Source of the DNA: Hyphomicrobium_A sp964493785
GTDB lineage: Bacteria; Pseudomonadota; Alphaproteobacteria; Rhizobiales; Hyphomicrobiaceae
Assembly (NCBI GenBank): GCA_964493785.1
Contig: CAZBPM010000022.1
Location: 19,189 to 83,188, forward strand
Direction of reading: 5' to 3'
DNA length: 64,000 nt
Below the pieces are notes generated by a model. The model ran no database searches and had not been told where the DNA came from. It was given only the letters and a program-made list of their open reading frames with translations. Positions 43,201 through 51,986 of the stretch are shown piece by piece. The translations under genes were made by a program, and so were the position numbers. Numbering within the stretch: position 1 is the first letter of the stretch; every line of letters begins with the position of its first letter.

Positions 43201-44535
43201 ATGAACGCCACACGGCCACTGGCCGCGCACGCCTCCGGTCCGCTCAAGGGCCGCGTCCGCGTGCCGGGCGACAAGTCCATCTCGCACCGTGCCCTGATGC
43301 TGGGCGCGCTATCGACTGGAACGACCCGTCTCAAGGGCCTGCTCGAAGCAGAAGACGTCATCAACACTGCCAAGGCGCTGACGGCGCTCGGGGCGCCGAT
43401 CGAGAAGGTTGGCGTGGAATGGCACGTGAAGGGGCGGGGGGTAGGCGGCCTGCGTCAGGCAGATGGACCGCTGGACTTCGGCAACTCAGGCACCGGGACG
43501 CGCCTGATGCTCGGAATCATTGCGGGCCATGACATGGCCGCCGAAATGACCGGCGATGCCTCGCTAAGCCGTCGGCCGATGGGTCGCGTGCTGACGCCGT
43601 TGCAGAAGATGGGACTGGAAATCGAAGGCGGTCGCGACAGGCTTCCGCTGGTGGCACGCGGATCGGCCAACCTCGTGCCGATCGAATACGAGCTGCCGGT
43701 GCCATCGGCGCAGGTGAAAAGCGCAGTGCTGTTCGCAGGATTGCATGCGGCGGGCGAGACGAGCGTGATCGAACGCGAAGCGACACGCGATCATACCGAG
43801 CGCATGCTGCGGCACTTCGGTGCCGAGTTGCGGGTGGAGAAATCCGGCGACAAGACGCGGATAACCGTCGTCGGTGATGCGGAGCTCGCGGGTTGCGATG
43901 TGACGGTGCCGGGCGATCCCAGCTCAGCCGCATTTCTGGCGGCGGCAGCGGCGCTCGTGCCGGGGTCCGACGTCACGATCGAGGGCGTGCTTATCAATCC
44001 GACGCGCATCGGTTTCTACGAGGTGCTGCGCGAGATGGGCGGCACCGTCGACTTCACCAACGTGCGCGATGAGGGCGGCGAGCCGGTGGCAGACATCCGC
44101 GTCCAGCACGCGGCTTTAAAGGGTGTCCACGTTGCGGCCCACCGGGCACCAAGCATGATCGACGAGTATCCCGTGCTCGCCGTCGTAGCCTCGTTCGCGA
44201 ACGGGCCAACGCGCATGGACGGGCTGGCGGAGTTGAAGGTGAAGGAGAGCGATCGGCTGGCCGCTACGGTTGCCGGGCTGCACGCCAACGGCGTCGAGGC
44301 CGTTGCCGACGGCGATACGCTCGTGGTGACGGGGAGTGGCGTCGTACGCGGCTGCGGCACGGTCGCAACGCACCTCGATCATCGCATTGCCATGGCCTTT
44401 CTCGTCATGGGCCTCGCGAGCCGCGAGCCCGTCACTGTCGACGACACGACGATGGTGGCGACAAGCTTTCCGGATTTCCTGTCGTTGATGCAAGGCATCG
44501 GTGCCGGCTTCGGGACAAGCGTGGGACGGGCGTGA
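43201..44535 (+). CDS. aroA: 3-phosphoshikimate 1-carboxyvinyltransferase (EPSP synthase, class II-like)
   Basis: This 444-residue enzyme makes EPSP, the sixth step of chorismate synthesis. It starts at ATG 43201 (MNATRPLAAHASGPLKGRVR); the open frame extends 720 bases upstream but that part overlaps TIGR02300. Class II marks, in order, are GDKSISHR, SAQVKS, RDHTE and NPTR, as in the CP4 enzyme. The active-site loop reads FGNSGTGTR, with Gly where CP4 has Ala100, the residue tied to glyphosate tolerance, so tolerance is not expected from that site. The next gene overlaps by 4 bases. Confidence 0.95.
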   Translation: MNATRPLAAHASGPLKGRVRVPGDKSISHRALMLGALSTGTTRLKGLLEAEDVINTAKALTALGAPIEKVGVEWHVKGRGVGGLRQADGPLDFGNSGTGTRLMLGIIAGHDMAAEMTGDASLSRRPMGRVLTPLQKMGLEIEGGRDRLPLVARGSANLVPIEYELPVPSAQVKSAVLFAGLHAAGETSVIEREATRDHTERMLRHFGAELRVEKSGDKTRITVVGDAELAGCDVTVPGDPSSAAFLAAAAALVPGSDVTIEGVLINPTRIGFYEVLREMGGTVDFTNVRDEGGEPVADIRVQHAALKGVHVAAHRAPSMIDEYPVLAVVASFANGPTRMDGLAELKVKESDRLAATVAGLHANGVEAVADGDTLVVTGSGVVRGCGTVATHLDHRIAMAFLVMGLASREPVTVDDTTMVATSFPDFLSLMQGIGAGFGTSVGRA

Positions 44536-45161
44536 TGATCATCGCGATCGATGGGCCCGCTGCATCCGGCAAGGGGACGCTGGCAAAGCGCGTCGCTGAT
44601 CTTTGGGGTCTGCCGTGCCTCGACACGGGGCTGCTGTATCGCGCCGTTGCTCGCGACGTCGCCGCGCGATCATTTCGGCTCGAAGACCCATGGGCGGGGC
44701 TGGCGATGGCGCGCAGCCTAGACCCGGCCGAGTTATGCGATCCCGAGCTGAGGGGACCCAAAGCCGGCGACAAGGCCTCGATCGTCGCCCGGATGCCGCT
44801 GGTTCGTGCTGCCCTGCTGACCTATCAGCGGCAGTTTGCGAGGCAGCCCGGAGGCGCAGTACTGGACGGGCGGGATATCGGCACCGTGGTATGCCCGCAG
44901 GCCGACGCCAAGATATATGTAACAGCGCGGCCCGAAGTGCGTGCCAGGCGCCGCTACAACGAATATGTCGGCCGTTCAGAGCCAGTGACCTATGAGGATA
45001 TCCTGGCCGATATCGTGATCAGGGACGAGCGGGACGCCTCGCGGGGCAATGCGCCTATGCGGCCGGCTGAAGACGCCTGCTTGCTCGATACTTCGGACTT
45101 GGATATAGAGGCGGCATTCGACGCCGCTGTCGGATTGATCAAGAGGAAGATCGGCCAATAG
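44532..45161 (+). CDS. cmk: Cytidylate kinase
   Basis: This 209-residue P-loop kinase has GPAASGKGT at residues 8-16. The CMP-binding region contains LDGRDIGTVVCP and the lid RRRYNEYVGR. It phosphorylates CMP/dCMP using ATP. Its ATGA overlap with the aroA stop indicates coupling. The order aroA-cmk-rpsA is classic across proteobacteria. Confidence 0.96.
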   Translation: MMIIAIDGPAASGKGTLAKRVADLWGLPCLDTGLLYRAVARDVAARSFRLEDPWAGLAMARSLDPAELCDPELRGPKAGDKASIVARMPLVRAALLTYQRQFARQPGGAVLDGRDIGTVVCPQADAKIYVTARPEVRARRRYNEYVGRSEPVTYEDILADIVIRDERDASRGNAPMRPAEDACLLDTSDLDIEAAFDAAVGLIKRKIGQ

Positions 45162-45349
45162 GGAGCCTGAAATGGGCTTCCGAATTCATATTGGCAGGGC
45201 GCAAGGCCCATCACAGCGGCTCAGCGATCTCAACACACCGCCGGCAGGGGACTGTCCGCACACGCATGTCGTGGCGGCCTTCTTGCCGCAATCCCGCATC
45301 CGATGGGCCGCGCGCGGCCCGCTACAACATTTCGAGGAGCACTGTCCGC

Positions 45350-47074
45350 ATGCAAGATTCCGTTATCCCGAAGGAGTTCAGCCCCACGCGCGACGAGTTC
45401 GCCGCGCTGCTGGCTGAGAGCCTTGCCAAGGAAGACCTGTTCGAAGGCAGCGTCGTCAAGGGCAAGATCGTCGGCATTGAGAAGGATCTCGCCGTCATCG
45501 ACGTCGGTCTGAAGACCGAAGGCCGCGTGGCGCTGCGCGAGTTCTCCATGGGCGGCAAGTCCGAGCTGAAGATCGGCGACGAGGTCGAGGTCTACCTGGA
45601 GCGCGTCGAGAACGCGCTCGGTGAGGCCGTGCTGTCGCGCGACAAGGCTCGCCGCGAGGAGAGCTGGACCCGTCTTGAGAAGATGTTCGAGAAGGGCGAG
45701 AAGGTTTCGGGCGTCATCTTCAACAAGGTCAAGGGCGGCTTCACGGTCGATCTCGACGGTGCCGTTGCATTCCTTCCCGGTTCGCAGGTCGACATCCGTC
45801 CGGTGCGCGACATCGGTCCGCTGATGCATCAGCCGCAGTCCTTCCAGATCCTCAAGATGGATCGCCGCCGCGGCAACATCGTCGTATCGCGTCGCTCGGT
45901 GCTCGAGGAGACGCGTGCGGAGCAGCGCGCCGACATCGTGGCTCGCCTCGAAGAGGGTCAGGTCATCGACGGCCTCGTCAAGAACATCACCGATTACGGT
46001 GCGTTCATCGACCTGGGCGGCATCGACGGCCTGCTGCACGTGACCGACATGGCCTGGCGCCGCGTCAATCATCCGTCCGAGATCCTCAACGTCGGCGACA
46101 CGGTGAAGGTGCAGATCATCCGCATCAATCCCGAGACGCAGCGCATCTCGCTCGGCATGAAGCAGCTTCAGGCTGATCCGTGGCAGTCGATCGAGGCCAA
46201 GTATCCGGTCGGCGCACGCGTCAAGGGTACGGTGACGAACATCGCCGACTACGGTGCGTTCGTGGAGCTGGAGCCGGGCGTCGAAGGCCTGATCCACGTC
46301 TCCGAGATGAGCTGGACCAAGAAGAACATCCACCCTGGCAAGATCGTCTCGACGAGCCAGCAGGTCGAGGTGCAGGTGCTCGAGGTCGACGCCAACAAGC
46401 GCCGCATCTCGCTGGGCCTCAAGCAGACCCAGGACAACCCGTGGGAATCGTTCCTCGCCGTGCACCCGAAGGGCACCGAGGTCGAGGGTCCGATCCGCAA
46501 CATCACCGAGTTCGGCCTGTTCATCGGTCTCGATGGCGGCGTGGACGGCATGGTGCATCTGTCGGATCTCGACTGGGCCAAGCCGGGCGACGAGGTCATC
46601 AAGGACTACAAGAAGGGCGACAACGTCAAAGCTGTCGTTCTCGACGTCGACAGCTCCAAGGAGCGCATCTCGCTGGGCATCAAGCAGCTCGGCGGCGATC
46701 CGATCGACTCGCTGTCAAAGTACAAGAGAGGCGACACCGTCACCTGCAACGTGGTTGCGGTGCAGGAGAACGGTATCGAGGTGAAGACCGCCGATGGCGA
46801 GCTCACCGCCTTCATCAAGCGCTCCGACCTGTCGCGTGACCGCTCCGAGCAGCGGCCAGAGCGCTTCAACGTCGGCGACAAGATCGATGCGTTCGTGATC
46901 TCGGCCGACAAGGCTGCGCGTCGCCTGTCGCTGTCGATCAAGGCGCTGGAGATCGCCGAGGAGAAGCAGGCCGTCGCACAGTACGGCTCGTCGGACTCGG
47001 GCGCTTCGCTGGGCGACATCTTCAAGGCTGCGATCCGCAAGCGCGAAGAGAGCGGCGAGGACGACAAAGAGTAA
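45350..47074 (+). CDS. rpsA: 30S ribosomal protein S1
   Basis: This 574-residue protein has six S1 repeats. It starts at ATG 45350 (MQDSVIPKEFSPTRDEFAAL); the open frame extends upstream without a signal. Repeats 3 to 5 show the full VKNITDYGAFIDLGGIDGLLHV and VTNIADYGAFVELEPGVEGL type signature, while repeats 1 and 2 are the ribosome-binding form. It brings mRNA to the 30S subunit. About 190 bases separate it from cmk, a usual leader length; S1 commonly represses its own translation there, not visible here. A terminator follows. Confidence 0.97.
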   Translation: MQDSVIPKEFSPTRDEFAALLAESLAKEDLFEGSVVKGKIVGIEKDLAVIDVGLKTEGRVALREFSMGGKSELKIGDEVEVYLERVENALGEAVLSRDKARREESWTRLEKMFEKGEKVSGVIFNKVKGGFTVDLDGAVAFLPGSQVDIRPVRDIGPLMHQPQSFQILKMDRRRGNIVVSRRSVLEETRAEQRADIVARLEEGQVIDGLVKNITDYGAFIDLGGIDGLLHVTDMAWRRVNHPSEILNVGDTVKVQIIRINPETQRISLGMKQLQADPWQSIEAKYPVGARVKGTVTNIADYGAFVELEPGVEGLIHVSEMSWTKKNIHPGKIVSTSQQVEVQVLEVDANKRRISLGLKQTQDNPWESFLAVHPKGTEVEGPIRNITEFGLFIGLDGGVDGMVHLSDLDWAKPGDEVIKDYKKGDNVKAVVLDVDSSKERISLGIKQLGGDPIDSLSKYKRGDTVTCNVVAVQENGIEVKTADGELTAFIKRSDLSRDRSEQRPERFNVGDKIDAFVISADKAARRLSLSIKALEIAEEKQAVAQYGSSDSGASLGDIFKAAIRKREESGEDDKE

Positions 47075-47107
47075 GATCGCCTCAATTGGCGGTTACGGCA
47101 ACTCGAG

Positions 47108-47136
47108 CGCGGCAGGGGGCAACTCCTGCCGCGTTT
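47108..47136 (+). terminator. Terminator of the aroA-cmk-rpsA group
   Basis: A perfect 9-bp stem CGCGGCAGG/CCTGCCGCG with an 8-base loop is followed by TTTG. It starts 34 bases after the rpsA stop. Confidence 0.7.
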
Positions 47137-47282
47137 GCATATAGGCGAAGGCACTGACGGCTTGGCTGCTAGCAATTTGGCAAGTCTCGCACCGTGGTTC
47201 TCTTGTCGGCGGGGCAATCCTTGCCTAACGTCGCGCCGCGCGGGAAGGCCACCTGCGGCAATGTTCGAGGCGGAGTAATCTG

Positions 47283-48242
47283 ATGACGGCAGAGATCGAC
47301 ACGGTTCTGGACAGGCGCCGCCTGCGCCGCCGTCTAACCGTCTGGCGCTCGCTCGCGATCGCGGCGGGCGTGGCTGCTCTGGTGGCCGTCGGGTTCAGCG
47401 GGGATGACTGGTCCTCAATCGGAACCAAGCAGATCGCACGGGTGTCGATCTCGGGCACGATCACCGAGGACAGGGATCAGCTCGAGCTACTGAAGAAGAT
47501 TGCCGATTCAGACAAGGCAAGCGCGCTGCTGGTGTACGTCAACAGCCCGGGCGGCACGACCACCGGCGGCGAAGCGCTGTTCGGGGCTCTGCGCGAGGTG
47601 GCGAAGAAGAAGCCGGTCGTCGCTCAGTTCGGCACGGTCGCGGCGTCGGCGGGTTATATCGTCGGGCTGGCTGCTGACCACATCGTGACGCGCCAGAATA
47701 CGATCACGGGGTCGGTCGGCGTGCTGATTCAGTGGCCGGAAGTCAGCCAGATGCTCGACAAGATCGGCATCAAGTTCAACGAGATAAAGAGTGGCGACCT
47801 GAAAGCTGTGCCCTCGCCGTTCGAGCCGCTCAATGCCGAGGGCCAGAAGGTGACGCAGGCGATGATCGACGAGGGCTTCCGCTGGTTCCTGGGGCTGGTC
47901 GAGCAGCGGCGGGGGATCAAGGCGGACCAGATTCCGGGGCTCACCCAGGGCCGCGTCTTCACTGGCCGGGAGGCCGTGCAGCTCAAGCTGGCGGATTCCA
48001 TCGGCGGTGAGGAAGAGGCCGTCGAGTGGCTGCGGAAGGAGCGGGGGGTCGACGCCACCCTCAAGGTTGTCGAGTGGAAGGCGCAAGCGCCGGGGTCGTT
48101 GGGGCTTTTCAGCTCCCTCGGGCAGGCGGCAGCGAGCTTTTTCAACCACACCTATTTGGGACAAATGCTAGCTAAGGACCCCTCCGTGTCGGGTCTTGGC
48201 CTTGACGGGTTCATCTCGGTTTGGCACCCTTCGGAAAAGTAA
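47283..48242 (+). CDS. sppA: Signal peptide peptidase SppA
   Basis: This 319-residue S49 protease has one N-terminal membrane span (about 23-38, SLAIAAGVAALVAVGF). The nucleophile Ser122 is in TVAASAGY and the general-base Lys174 is in SGDLKAVPSP, the fold's Ser-Lys dyad. The single-domain length fits the short SppA of alphaproteobacteria. It degrades cleaved signal peptides in the inner membrane. It is the first gene of sppA-ihfB-lapA, with 30 bases to ihfB. Confidence 0.94.
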   Translation: MTAEIDTVLDRRRLRRRLTVWRSLAIAAGVAALVAVGFSGDDWSSIGTKQIARVSISGTITEDRDQLELLKKIADSDKASALLVYVNSPGGTTTGGEALFGALREVAKKKPVVAQFGTVAASAGYIVGLAADHIVTRQNTITGSVGVLIQWPEVSQMLDKIGIKFNEIKSGDLKAVPSPFEPLNAEGQKVTQAMIDEGFRWFLGLVEQRRGIKADQIPGLTQGRVFTGREAVQLKLADSIGGEEEAVEWLRKERGVDATLKVVEWKAQAPGSLGLFSSLGQAAASFFNHTYLGQMLAKDPSVSGLGLDGFISVWHPSEK

Positions 48243-48272
48243 TAGATTACAGGCATTTGCGGGCGGGGCGAG

Positions 48273-48566
48273 ATGATAAAGTCCGAATTGATCCATAGAA
48301 TTGCGAGCACAAATCCTCATCTTTATCATCGTGATGTGGAGCGTATCGTAAAGGTTGTCTTCGACGAGATCGTCGATGCGCTTTCCCGCGGCGACCGCGT
48401 TGAGCTGCGCGGCTTTGGTGCTTTTACGGTAAAGCATCGCGCAGCACGGCAGGGGCGGAACCCGCGCACCGGCAAATCAGTTTCGGTGGCAGAAAAGTTC
48501 GTCCCGTTCTTCAAGACCGGTAAAGAGCTGCGGGATAGGCTCAACAACGGCAAAGAGAGCCATTAG
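48273..48566 (+). CDS. ihfB: Integration host factor subunit beta
   Basis: This 97-residue HU/IHF protein has the beta-arm tip RNPRTGK and the start MIKSELIHRIA. It pairs with IhfA (not in this window) to bend DNA sharply at WATCAR-type sites. Such bending is used in tyrosine-integrase recombination, so IHF could serve the neighbouring element. This is established for other integrases and inferred here. Confidence 0.95.
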   Translation: MIKSELIHRIASTNPHLYHRDVERIVKVVFDEIVDALSRGDRVELRGFGAFTVKHRAARQGRNPRTGKSVSVAEKFVPFFKTGKELRDRLNNGKESH

Positions 48567-48593
48567 CTCAATCTCTAACTTGAGGCGTGCATC

Positions 48594-48959
48594 GTGCTGA
48601 GGCGGATCGTCTGGCTGCTCATCGCTGTTCCCGCCGGGCTTCTGCTCGTGACGCTTGCTGTCGTCAACCGCCACGAAGTTCGACTGGTGCTGGATCCGTT
48701 CCGGCCCGAAAATCCGGCGGTATCCCTGGCGATGCCGCTCTACGCCTACCTCTTCATTGCGCTGCTGGTCGGCGTGCTGCTCGGCGGCACGGCCACTTGG
48801 CTGACGCAGGCCCGATGGCGCCGTAGCGCCCGGCATCAGGGTCGCGCTGCCGCTCGATGGCACGCCGAGGCCGATCGGCTGACGCGCGAGCGTGATGCGG
48901 CTGCAGCCGGTAAGACACCCGCCAGCGCCCGCCCGCGGCTCGCGGCTACGGGCTCCTGA
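48594..48959 (+). CDS. LapA-domain (DUF1049) membrane protein
   Basis: The protein has 121 residues from GTG 48594. Two membrane segments (about 5-24 and 50-72) enclose a short periplasmic loop (VNRHEVRLVLDPFRPENPAV), and a helical basic tail follows. In E. coli LapA/LapB set LpxC levels and so lipopolysaccharide amount. LapB is not adjacent. Position after ihfB is conserved in proteobacteria. Confidence 0.85.
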   Translation: MLRRIVWLLIAVPAGLLLVTLAVVNRHEVRLVLDPFRPENPAVSLAMPLYAYLFIALLVGVLLGGTATWLTQARWRRSARHQGRAAARWHAEADRLTRERDAAAAGKTPASARPRLAATGS

Positions 48960-49055
48960 GCTAAGCTCCACCTCAGCTCATGATATGCTCGGCGCCTCGA
49001 TGGCGGCGCCGAAATGATCGCTCATCACGATAGAAGCTGCGAGACTGCGGCAACA

Positions 49056-49715
49056 ATGACGATCGAGGTCAAAATCTGCGGACTGCGCGATGAGGCGGCT
49101 CTTGAAGCCGCGCTCGACGCCGGGGCCGACTATGTCGGCTTCGTCTTTTTTGCGCGCAGTCCGCGTAACATCGCGCCGGATGCTGCGGGAAAGCTGGTGG
49201 CGCAGGTACGCGGCCGGGCCAAGACCGTCGCACTGCTGGTGGACCCGGACGATGCGCTTCTCACCGACGTGGTGGAGCGGGTCGGTCCGGACATCATCCA
49301 GCTGCACGGGGCGGAAACGCCCGAGCGCGTCGCCGAGGTCGCGCGCCGCTTCGGGCGGCCGGTGATGAAGGCCATTGCGGTGGGAAGTGCGGCCGACGTC
49401 GAGGCGGCGCTCGCCTATGCCGACGTAGCCGACCGCATCCTGTTCGACGCCAAGCCGCTGCCGGGGGATGCTGGAGCTTTGCCCGGTGGAAACGGCGTTG
49501 CGTTTGACTGGCGCGCGCTATCAGGCATCGATGGGCGCGTCCGATATATGCTCGCCGGAGGGCTCGACCCTGTGAATGTCGTGGCGGCGGTCCAACTCAC
49601 GGGGGCACGCGCGGTCGATGTGTCCTCGGGCGTTGAAAGCAGGCCTGGCGAAAAGGACCCGGCGCTGATCCGCCGCTTTATTCGAGCGGCAAAGACAGCT
49701 AATCAGACCCCCTGA
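49056..49715 (+). CDS. trpF: Phosphoribosylanthranilate isomerase
   Basis: This 219-residue TIM barrel starts at ATG 49056 (MTIEVKICGLRDEAALEAAL); the frame extends 14 codons upstream. The active-site Cys is in KICG, the second active-site region is ILFDAK, and the phosphate-binding end is MLAGGLDPVNV and VDVSSGVES. It carries out the third tryptophan step. It is followed by trpB and trpA in the same direction. No leader peptide attenuator was seen. Confidence 0.95.
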   Translation: MTIEVKICGLRDEAALEAALDAGADYVGFVFFARSPRNIAPDAAGKLVAQVRGRAKTVALLVDPDDALLTDVVERVGPDIIQLHGAETPERVAEVARRFGRPVMKAIAVGSAADVEAALAYADVADRILFDAKPLPGDAGALPGGNGVAFDWRALSGIDGRVRYMLAGGLDPVNVVAAVQLTGARAVDVSSGVESRPGEKDPALIRRFIRAAKTANQTP

Positions 49716-49753
49716 ACCGCGGCCCGTGATCAAGCGGCCGCAAAGGATCGGAT

Positions 49754-50989
49754 ATGTCGACGGCGAAGGACAAGGACGCGAAGCTCAATACTCTGCGCGG
49801 CGGACCGGACGAGCGCGGGCACTTCGGCATTTTTGGCGGCAGATTCGTCGCCGAGACGCTGATGCCGCTGATCCTGGAGCTGGAGAAGGCCTACTACGAT
49901 GCCAAGGCCGATCCGAAGTTCAAGGCCGAGCTGGAATATCTCAATACGTATTATTCGGGGCGCCCGAGCCCGCTCTATTACGCCGAGCGGCTAACGGAGC
50001 ATCTCGGTGGCGCCAAGATCTACTTGAAGCGCGACGAGCTGAACCACACCGGCTCGCACAAGATCAACAACTGCCTCGGGCAGATCCTGCTCGCCAAGCG
50101 CATGGGCAAGACGCGCATCATCGCGGAGACGGGCGCCGGGCAGCACGGTGTCGCGGTGGCGACCGTGTGTGCGCGATTCGGGTTGCCTTGCGAGATCTTC
50201 ATGGGCGCTACGGACGTGCAGCGGCAGAAGCCGAACGTCGCGCGCATGCATATGCTGAAGGCGAAGGTCAATCCGGTCACGAGCGGCGCCGGCACGCTGA
50301 AAGACGCGATGAACGAGGCGCTGCGCGATTGGGTCTCCAACGTGCACGACACCTACTACATCATCGGCACGGCGGCAGGTCCGCATCCCTACCCGGAGCT
50401 GGTGCGCGATTTCCAGTCGATTATCGGCAAGGAAGTGCGCGAGCAGATGCAGGCCGCAGAAGGCCGGCTGCCAGATACGCTCGTCGCGTGCATCGGCGGC
50501 GGCTCGAATGCGATCGGCTTGTTCCATCCGTTCCTCGACGACGCGAGCGTCAAGATCTACGGCGTGGAAGCTGGCGGTCACGGCGTCGACGTCGAGAACG
50601 GACATGCGGCGTCAATGACCGGCGGGCGTCCAGGCGTGCTGCACGGCAACCGCACCTACCTGCTGCAGGATGCGGAAGGGCAGATTCTCGAAGGCCACTC
50701 GATCTCGGCTGGCCTCGATTATCCGGGTGTTGGGCCGGAGCATTCCTGGCTCAAGGATACCGGGCGCGTTTCGTATGTTCCGGCAACGGACCAGGAAGCG
50801 CTCGATGCGTTCCAGATGTGCGCGCAGCTCGAAGGCATCATTCCGGCACTGGAGCCGGCGCATGCGCTGGCTTTCGTGAAGAAGCTCGCGCCGACGCTGC
50901 CGAAGGACAACCTGCTCGTGATGAACATGTGCGGCCGTGGCGACAAGGACGTGTTCGCCGTCGCCGGCTACCTCGGCATGGATATTTGA
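49754..50989 (+). CDS. trpB: Tryptophan synthase beta chain
   Basis: This 411-residue PLP enzyme joins indole and serine. The PLP Lys is K103 in HTGSHKIN. The phosphate loop CIGGGSNAIG is intact, and PGVGPEH in the closing domain is usual. The start is at 49754. It ends 6 bases before trpA, so the two subunits are translated together and form the alpha2-beta2 complex. A 505-codon frame overlapping it is a shadow. Confidence 0.97.
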   Translation: MSTAKDKDAKLNTLRGGPDERGHFGIFGGRFVAETLMPLILELEKAYYDAKADPKFKAELEYLNTYYSGRPSPLYYAERLTEHLGGAKIYLKRDELNHTGSHKINNCLGQILLAKRMGKTRIIAETGAGQHGVAVATVCARFGLPCEIFMGATDVQRQKPNVARMHMLKAKVNPVTSGAGTLKDAMNEALRDWVSNVHDTYYIIGTAAGPHPYPELVRDFQSIIGKEVREQMQAAEGRLPDTLVACIGGGSNAIGLFHPFLDDASVKIYGVEAGGHGVDVENGHAASMTGGRPGVLHGNRTYLLQDAEGQILEGHSISAGLDYPGVGPEHSWLKDTGRVSYVPATDQEALDAFQMCAQLEGIIPALEPAHALAFVKKLAPTLPKDNLLVMNMCGRGDKDVFAVAGYLGMDI

Positions 50990-50995
50990 GAAGAC

Positions 50996-51823
50996 ATGAC
51001 CAAAGAGACGCGCATCGATCGACGCTTCGCCAAGCTGAAGCAGGAAGGCCGCCCGGGCCTCGTCACCTTCGTCACAGCCGGCGATCCGGACCTCGAAACA
51101 TCGAAGGCCATCCTGGCGGGACTGCCGAAGGCCGGCGCCGACTTCATAGAGCTCGGCATGCCATTCTCCGACCCGATGGCGGACGGTCCGGCGATCCAGG
51201 CCTCGTCGCTTCGGGCGCTCGGAGGCGGGCAGAAGATGCGTGACACGCTGGCGATGGTCGCCGACTTCAGGAAGCACGACGACGAAACGCCCATCGTGCT
51301 GATGGGGTATTACAACCCGATCTATGTGTACCCCGGCGAGAAGTTCATCGCCGATGCGCTCGCAGCGGGCGTCGACGGACTGATCGTGGTCGACCTGCCG
51401 CCGGAGGCGGACGACGAGCTATGCCTGCCGGCGACGGCGGCGGGGCTCAATTTCATCCGTCTCGCGACGCCGACGACCGATGCCAAGCGCCTGCCGGCCG
51501 TGCTGAAGAACACCTCCGGCTTCCTTTATTACGTGTCGATCACAGGCATAACCGGCACCGCCGCGCCCGATGTAAACAACGTTCATAAACAGGTCCGGCG
51601 CATCAAGGAATCGACGCAACTGCCTGTTGCCGTTGGCTTTGGCGTTAAAAGTCCAGAACAAGCGAAAGCGCTGGGCCAGGTCGCTGACGCCGTCGTTGTA
51701 GGGTCGGCGTTGGTGGGGGCGATTGAAAAGAGCCTAGGAAGCGATCGACGCTCCACTAGCAAGACGGTCCCAGCTGTCCTAGATTTGGTTGGCTCACTGG
51801 CTGCCGCGCTACGCGCTGCCTGA
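50996..51823 (+). CDS. trpA: Tryptophan synthase alpha chain
   Basis: This 275-residue TIM barrel cleaves indole-3-glycerol phosphate. Catalytic residues are E52 in DFIELGMPFSDP and D63 in MADGP. VVDLPPEA and the phosphate loop VGFGVKSPEQ complete the site. It directly follows trpB and precedes accD by 163 bases. Confidence 0.97.
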   Translation: MTKETRIDRRFAKLKQEGRPGLVTFVTAGDPDLETSKAILAGLPKAGADFIELGMPFSDPMADGPAIQASSLRALGGGQKMRDTLAMVADFRKHDDETPIVLMGYYNPIYVYPGEKFIADALAAGVDGLIVVDLPPEADDELCLPATAAGLNFIRLATPTTDAKRLPAVLKNTSGFLYYVSITGITGTAAPDVNNVHKQVRRIKESTQLPVAVGFGVKSPEQAKALGQVADAVVVGSALVGAIEKSLGSDRRSTSKTVPAVLDLVGSLAAALRAA

Positions 51824-51986
51824 GCCCTTAATCTTGCAGGTTAACCGCTTTGATTGCCGCAATGCAGCGGTGAGCCTATAAGCGCGATAATTAGGTGGGT
51901 GTTCGAGCCTGTAGTTTTGGCTGAACCCCTTGAAATCCAAGGCAGACACTGCCGAGCTAGTCCGGCCATGTCGAGGGGCCAAGAGC

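Noticed and set aside
43201..44535. Glyphosate-tolerant EPSP synthase
   Set aside because: Although class II-like, the key position has Gly (NSGTG) where the tolerant CP4 enzyme has Ala, so tolerance is not supported.
49726..51243. 505-codon frame overlapping trpB and trpA
   Set aside because: Arginine-rich alternative frame of two well-defined enzymes.
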